A DNA stretch of 7,160 bases from Pseudomonadota bacterium (GTDB lineage: Bacteria; Pseudomonadota; Alphaproteobacteria; Acetobacterales; Acetobacteraceae). Position 1 is the first letter of the stretch. Each line of letters begins with the position of its first letter. The stretch is from NCBI GenBank assembly GCA_021784255.1, contig JAJXSZ010000161.1, positions 1-7,160 of the forward strand, written 5' to 3'. The notes beneath the pieces were generated by a model. It worked only from the letters and a program-made list of their open reading frames with translations. It did not search any database and was not told the DNA's origin. Positions 5,570 through 7,160 of this stretch are shown one piece after another. Position numbers and translations under genes: made by a program.

Positions 5570-6307
5570 TCATCGCCGCGGCGCGAGGGCCGCGCGGGCA
5601 CGCTCGAGATCGGCCGGCGTGTCGACGCCGAACGGCGCCGCCTCGACGCGGGCGCAGCCGATGCGCATGCCGGCCTCCAGCGCGCGCAGCTGCTCCAGCG
5701 CCTCGCGCATCTCCAGCGGCGATTGCGGCAGGTCGACGAAGCGGCGCAGCGCCGCCCGGCGGAAGGCGTAGATGCCGATATGGTGCCACAGCGGCCCCTC
5801 GCCGTAGGGCACCGGCGCGCGTGAGAAATACAGTCCCGCTGCCACCGTGGCGCCTGGCGCGAAGCCGCAGACCGCCTTCACCACCGACGGCGCGCTGGCT
5901 TCCGCCGCGTCGCCGATCGGTGCGACCAGGGTGGCGATGTCGAAGCCCGGATCGGCGAGCGGCGCCAGCACCGCGCGCAGATAGGCGGGCGGAATGCTCG
6001 GCAGGTCGCCCTGCAGGTTCACCACGATGTCGTGCCGGCCGGCGGGGTCGAGGGTCTGCAGCGCCGCGTCCACCCGGTCGGTGCCACGCGGCAGGTCGGG
6101 ATCGGTCAAGACCGCGGTGCCGCCCGCCGCGGTGACGGCGGCGACGATCTCGGCTTCCCCCGCGGCGACGGCGGCGGGGCCGATTCCCGCTTCCTGCGCG
6201 CGGGCGAGGCAGTGGACGATCATCGGCTTGCCGTGGATGTCGGCGAGCGGCTTGCCGGGCAGCCGGGTCGCGGCCATGCGCGCGGGGATGACGACGATCG
6301 GGTTCAC
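5570..6307 (-). CDS. kdsB: 3-deoxy-manno-octulosonate cytidylyltransferase (CMP-KDO synthetase)
   Basis: Activates KDO with CTP to CMP-KDO, the donor for the lipopolysaccharide inner core; cytoplasmic. At 245 aa it matches the family (about 250). Signatures: IPARMAATRLPGKPLADIHGKPM (7-29) for nucleotide binding, LTDPDLPRGTDRVDAAL (67-83), the metal-site block VVNLQGDLPSIPP (95-107), HIGIYAFRR (176-184), SPLEMREALEQLRALEAGMRI (196-216) and GVDTPADLERAR (227-238). I chose the GTG at 6307 because the protein then begins three residues before IVVIPAR, as in other KdsB proteins. An ATG at 6334 would add nine residues (MRAPAGARR) and cannot be excluded. It is the first gene of a kdsB-pheA pair and is divergent from the cytochrome c gene. 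Confidence 0.95.
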   Translation of the reverse strand: MNPIVVIPARMAATRLPGKPLADIHGKPMIVHCLARAQEAGIGPAAVAAGEAEIVAAVTAAGGTAVLTDPDLPRGTDRVDAALQTLDPAGRHDIVVNLQGDLPSIPPAYLRAVLAPLADPGFDIATLVAPIGDAAEASAPSVVKAVCGFAPGATVAAGLYFSRAPVPYGEGPLWHHIGIYAFRRAALRRFVDLPQSPLEMREALEQLRALEAGMRIGCARVEAAPFGVDTPADLERARAALAPRR

Positions 6308-6435
6308 GCGCCTGGCCCCGGCTGGCGCGCGCATGGCTCGCTGCGGCTCATCCCCGCCGTGTAGCGCGCGGCTGGCGTGGGCAGAAGGGGGTTGGCGCGC
6401 GGCGTGAAAACCTTCCCGCCGCAGGCCCCGGCGGC

Positions 6436-6464
6436 TTGATGCGGCGACGCTGCATCCATATGGT
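6436..6464 (+). promoter_or_regulatory. Sigma-70-like promoter of the cytochrome c gene
   Basis: TTGATG at 6436-6441, a 17-bp spacer, then TATGGT at 6459-6464. Each hexamer matches consensus at four of six positions, including the most conserved ones, and the spacing is ideal. It is 66 bp from the ATG at 6531. Confidence 0.5.
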
Positions 6465-6518
6465 GCGGCGCAACCTGAAACCCCGTGGCGCGCGGCGTTG
6501 CCGCACGCCCGGCGAAGC

Positions 6519-6522
6519 GGAG
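6519..6522 (+). promoter_or_regulatory. Ribosome-binding site of the cytochrome c gene
   Basis: GGAG ends 8 nt before the ATG at 6531, which supports that start rather than the in-frame ATG at 6540. Confidence 0.55.
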
Positions 6523-6530
6523 CGGCGCGG

Positions 6531-7160
6531 ATGAAAAGCATGGACGTCAACAAGGCCATTGCAGCCGTTCTGGTATCGGGGATCGCCTTCATGGTGACCG
6601 GCTTCATCGCCGATGGGCTGGTGGTGAGCCACGAGCTGACGAAGCCGGCGATCAAGATCGAGACCGCCCAGAGCAGCGCCCCGGCCGCCGCCGCGAAGCC
6701 GGCCGGCCCGGCGCCGATCCTCGGGCTGCTGGCCAGCGCGGACGTCAAGGCCGGGCAGGCGGAGGTGACGCATATCTGCGCCGCCTGCCACACTTATAAC
6801 GAAGGCGGAAAGACGCTGGTCGGGCCCAATCTCTACGGCGTCGTCGGCCGCAAGCAGGGCACCGAGGCGGGCTTCTCCTACAGCGACGCGTTCAAGGCCA
6901 AGCTGAAGGCCACCTGGACCTACGCCGCGCTGAATATCTGGCTCGATGCGCCGATGAAGGAGGTGCCCGGCACCCGCATGGCCTTCGCCGGCATCGCCAA
7001 TCCCAAGGAGCGGGCGGACGTGATCGCCTTCCTGCGCACGCTGTCGAAGACCCCGCTGCCGCTGCCCACCGCGGCGGAGATCGCCGCCGAGGCGCCGAAG
7101 CCGGCGGCCGCGGCGCCGGCCGCCGCCGAGCCCGCGGCGCCGCCGGCTGCGACCGCGCCC
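6531..7160 (+). CDS. Membrane-anchored class I cytochrome c (3' end outside window)
   Basis: An electron carrier on the periplasmic face of the inner membrane, resembling the CycM/c552 group that passes electrons from the bc1 complex to terminal oxidases. The 210 visible codons are open to the right edge. Residues 9-32 form one hydrophobic segment with no clear cleavage site, so it is probably an uncleaved anchor. A Pro/Ala linker (about 50-62) follows. The haem site is CAACH (C83, C86, H87); GPNLYGVVGRKQG (98-110) and FSYSDAFKAK (115-124) are typical class I blocks, and the axial methionine is likely M150 in PGTRMAFAGI (146-155). After FLRTLSKTPLPLP (167-179) comes a low-complexity Ala/Pro tail that continues past the window. 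It is divergent from kdsB. The exact partner oxidase and gene name are not assigned. Confidence 0.93.
   Translation, partial: MKSMDVNKAIAAVLVSGIAFMVTGFIADGLVVSHELTKPAIKIETAQSSAPAAAAKPAGPAPILGLLASADVKAGQAEVTHICAACHTYNEGGKTLVGPNLYGVVGRKQGTEAGFSYSDAFKAKLKATWTYAALNIWLDAPMKEVPGTRMAFAGIANPKERADVIAFLRTLSKTPLPLPTAAEIAAEAPKPAAAAPAAAEPAAPPAATAP

Larger units (their letters stand above)
6308..6530. promoter_or_regulatory. Divergent promoter region between kdsB and the cytochrome c gene
   Basis: A 223-bp gene-free stretch. It holds a plausible rightward promoter (described separately), a 13-bp direct repeat tggcgcgcggcgt at 6393-6405 and 6486-6498, and an 8-bp palindrome ccatatgg at 6456-6463 overlapping the rightward -10. 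I could not find a convincing leftward promoter for kdsB-pheA. Confidence 0.6.

Noticed and set aside
4798..6135. 445-codon + strand frame opposite pheA and kdsB
   Set aside because: It spans two confident - strand genes and their gap, and has no domain signature.
6393..6498. 13-bp direct repeat tggcgcgcggcgt in the divergent region
   Set aside because: Pure GC-rich sequence of a common type here; without conservation it may be coincidence, so it is not called a regulatory site.

Overview
The window is a high-GC (by eye about 70% or more) piece of chromosome. Gene content and sequence flavour suggest an alphaproteobacterium, most likely Rhodospirillales or Acetobacteraceae. The pointers are an alphaproteobacterial-style family-4 uracil-DNA glycosylase, a membrane-anchored cytochrome c / kdsB / pheA group, a Gram-negative KDO pathway gene, and operator half-sites of the alphaproteobacterial LexA type (GTTC-N7-GTTC). 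The taxonomic call is inference. I see no insertion sequence, phage gene, CRISPR array, rRNA or tRNA.

Left half, all on the + strand: a family-4-like uracil-DNA glycosylase (open at the left edge, stop at 844), a 116-bp gap with a striking inverted repeat, a secreted Slt70-type lytic transglycosylase (962-2821), then after 28 bp a MoaB/MogA-family molybdopterin protein (2850-3392). A 109-bp gap follows, with two oppositely oriented copies of the alphaproteobacterial SOS box around a possible promoter. It leads into a PA0069/Rv2578c-family radical SAM protein (3502-4635).

Right half: the radical SAM gene ends convergently, 42 bp from the end of pheA (prephenate dehydratase, - strand, 4678-5529). 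Upstream of pheA on the same strand is kdsB (CMP-KDO synthetase, 5570-6307), probably in one transcript. Divergent from kdsB across a 223-bp promoter region is a membrane-anchored class I cytochrome c (6531 to beyond the right edge).

Most genes here are housekeeping: base-excision repair, peptidoglycan turnover, Moco synthesis, Phe synthesis, LPS core precursor, and respiration. The most interesting part is the radical SAM gene. It combines a double LexA-type operator, one copy of which covers its ribosome-binding site, with a protein tail ending in QLSLL, which fits the sliding-clamp (DnaN) binding consensus. Together these suggest that this uncharacterised radical SAM enzyme is an SOS-induced, clamp-recruited DNA repair or damage-tolerance factor. 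That is a hypothesis built from sequence signals, not a demonstrated function.
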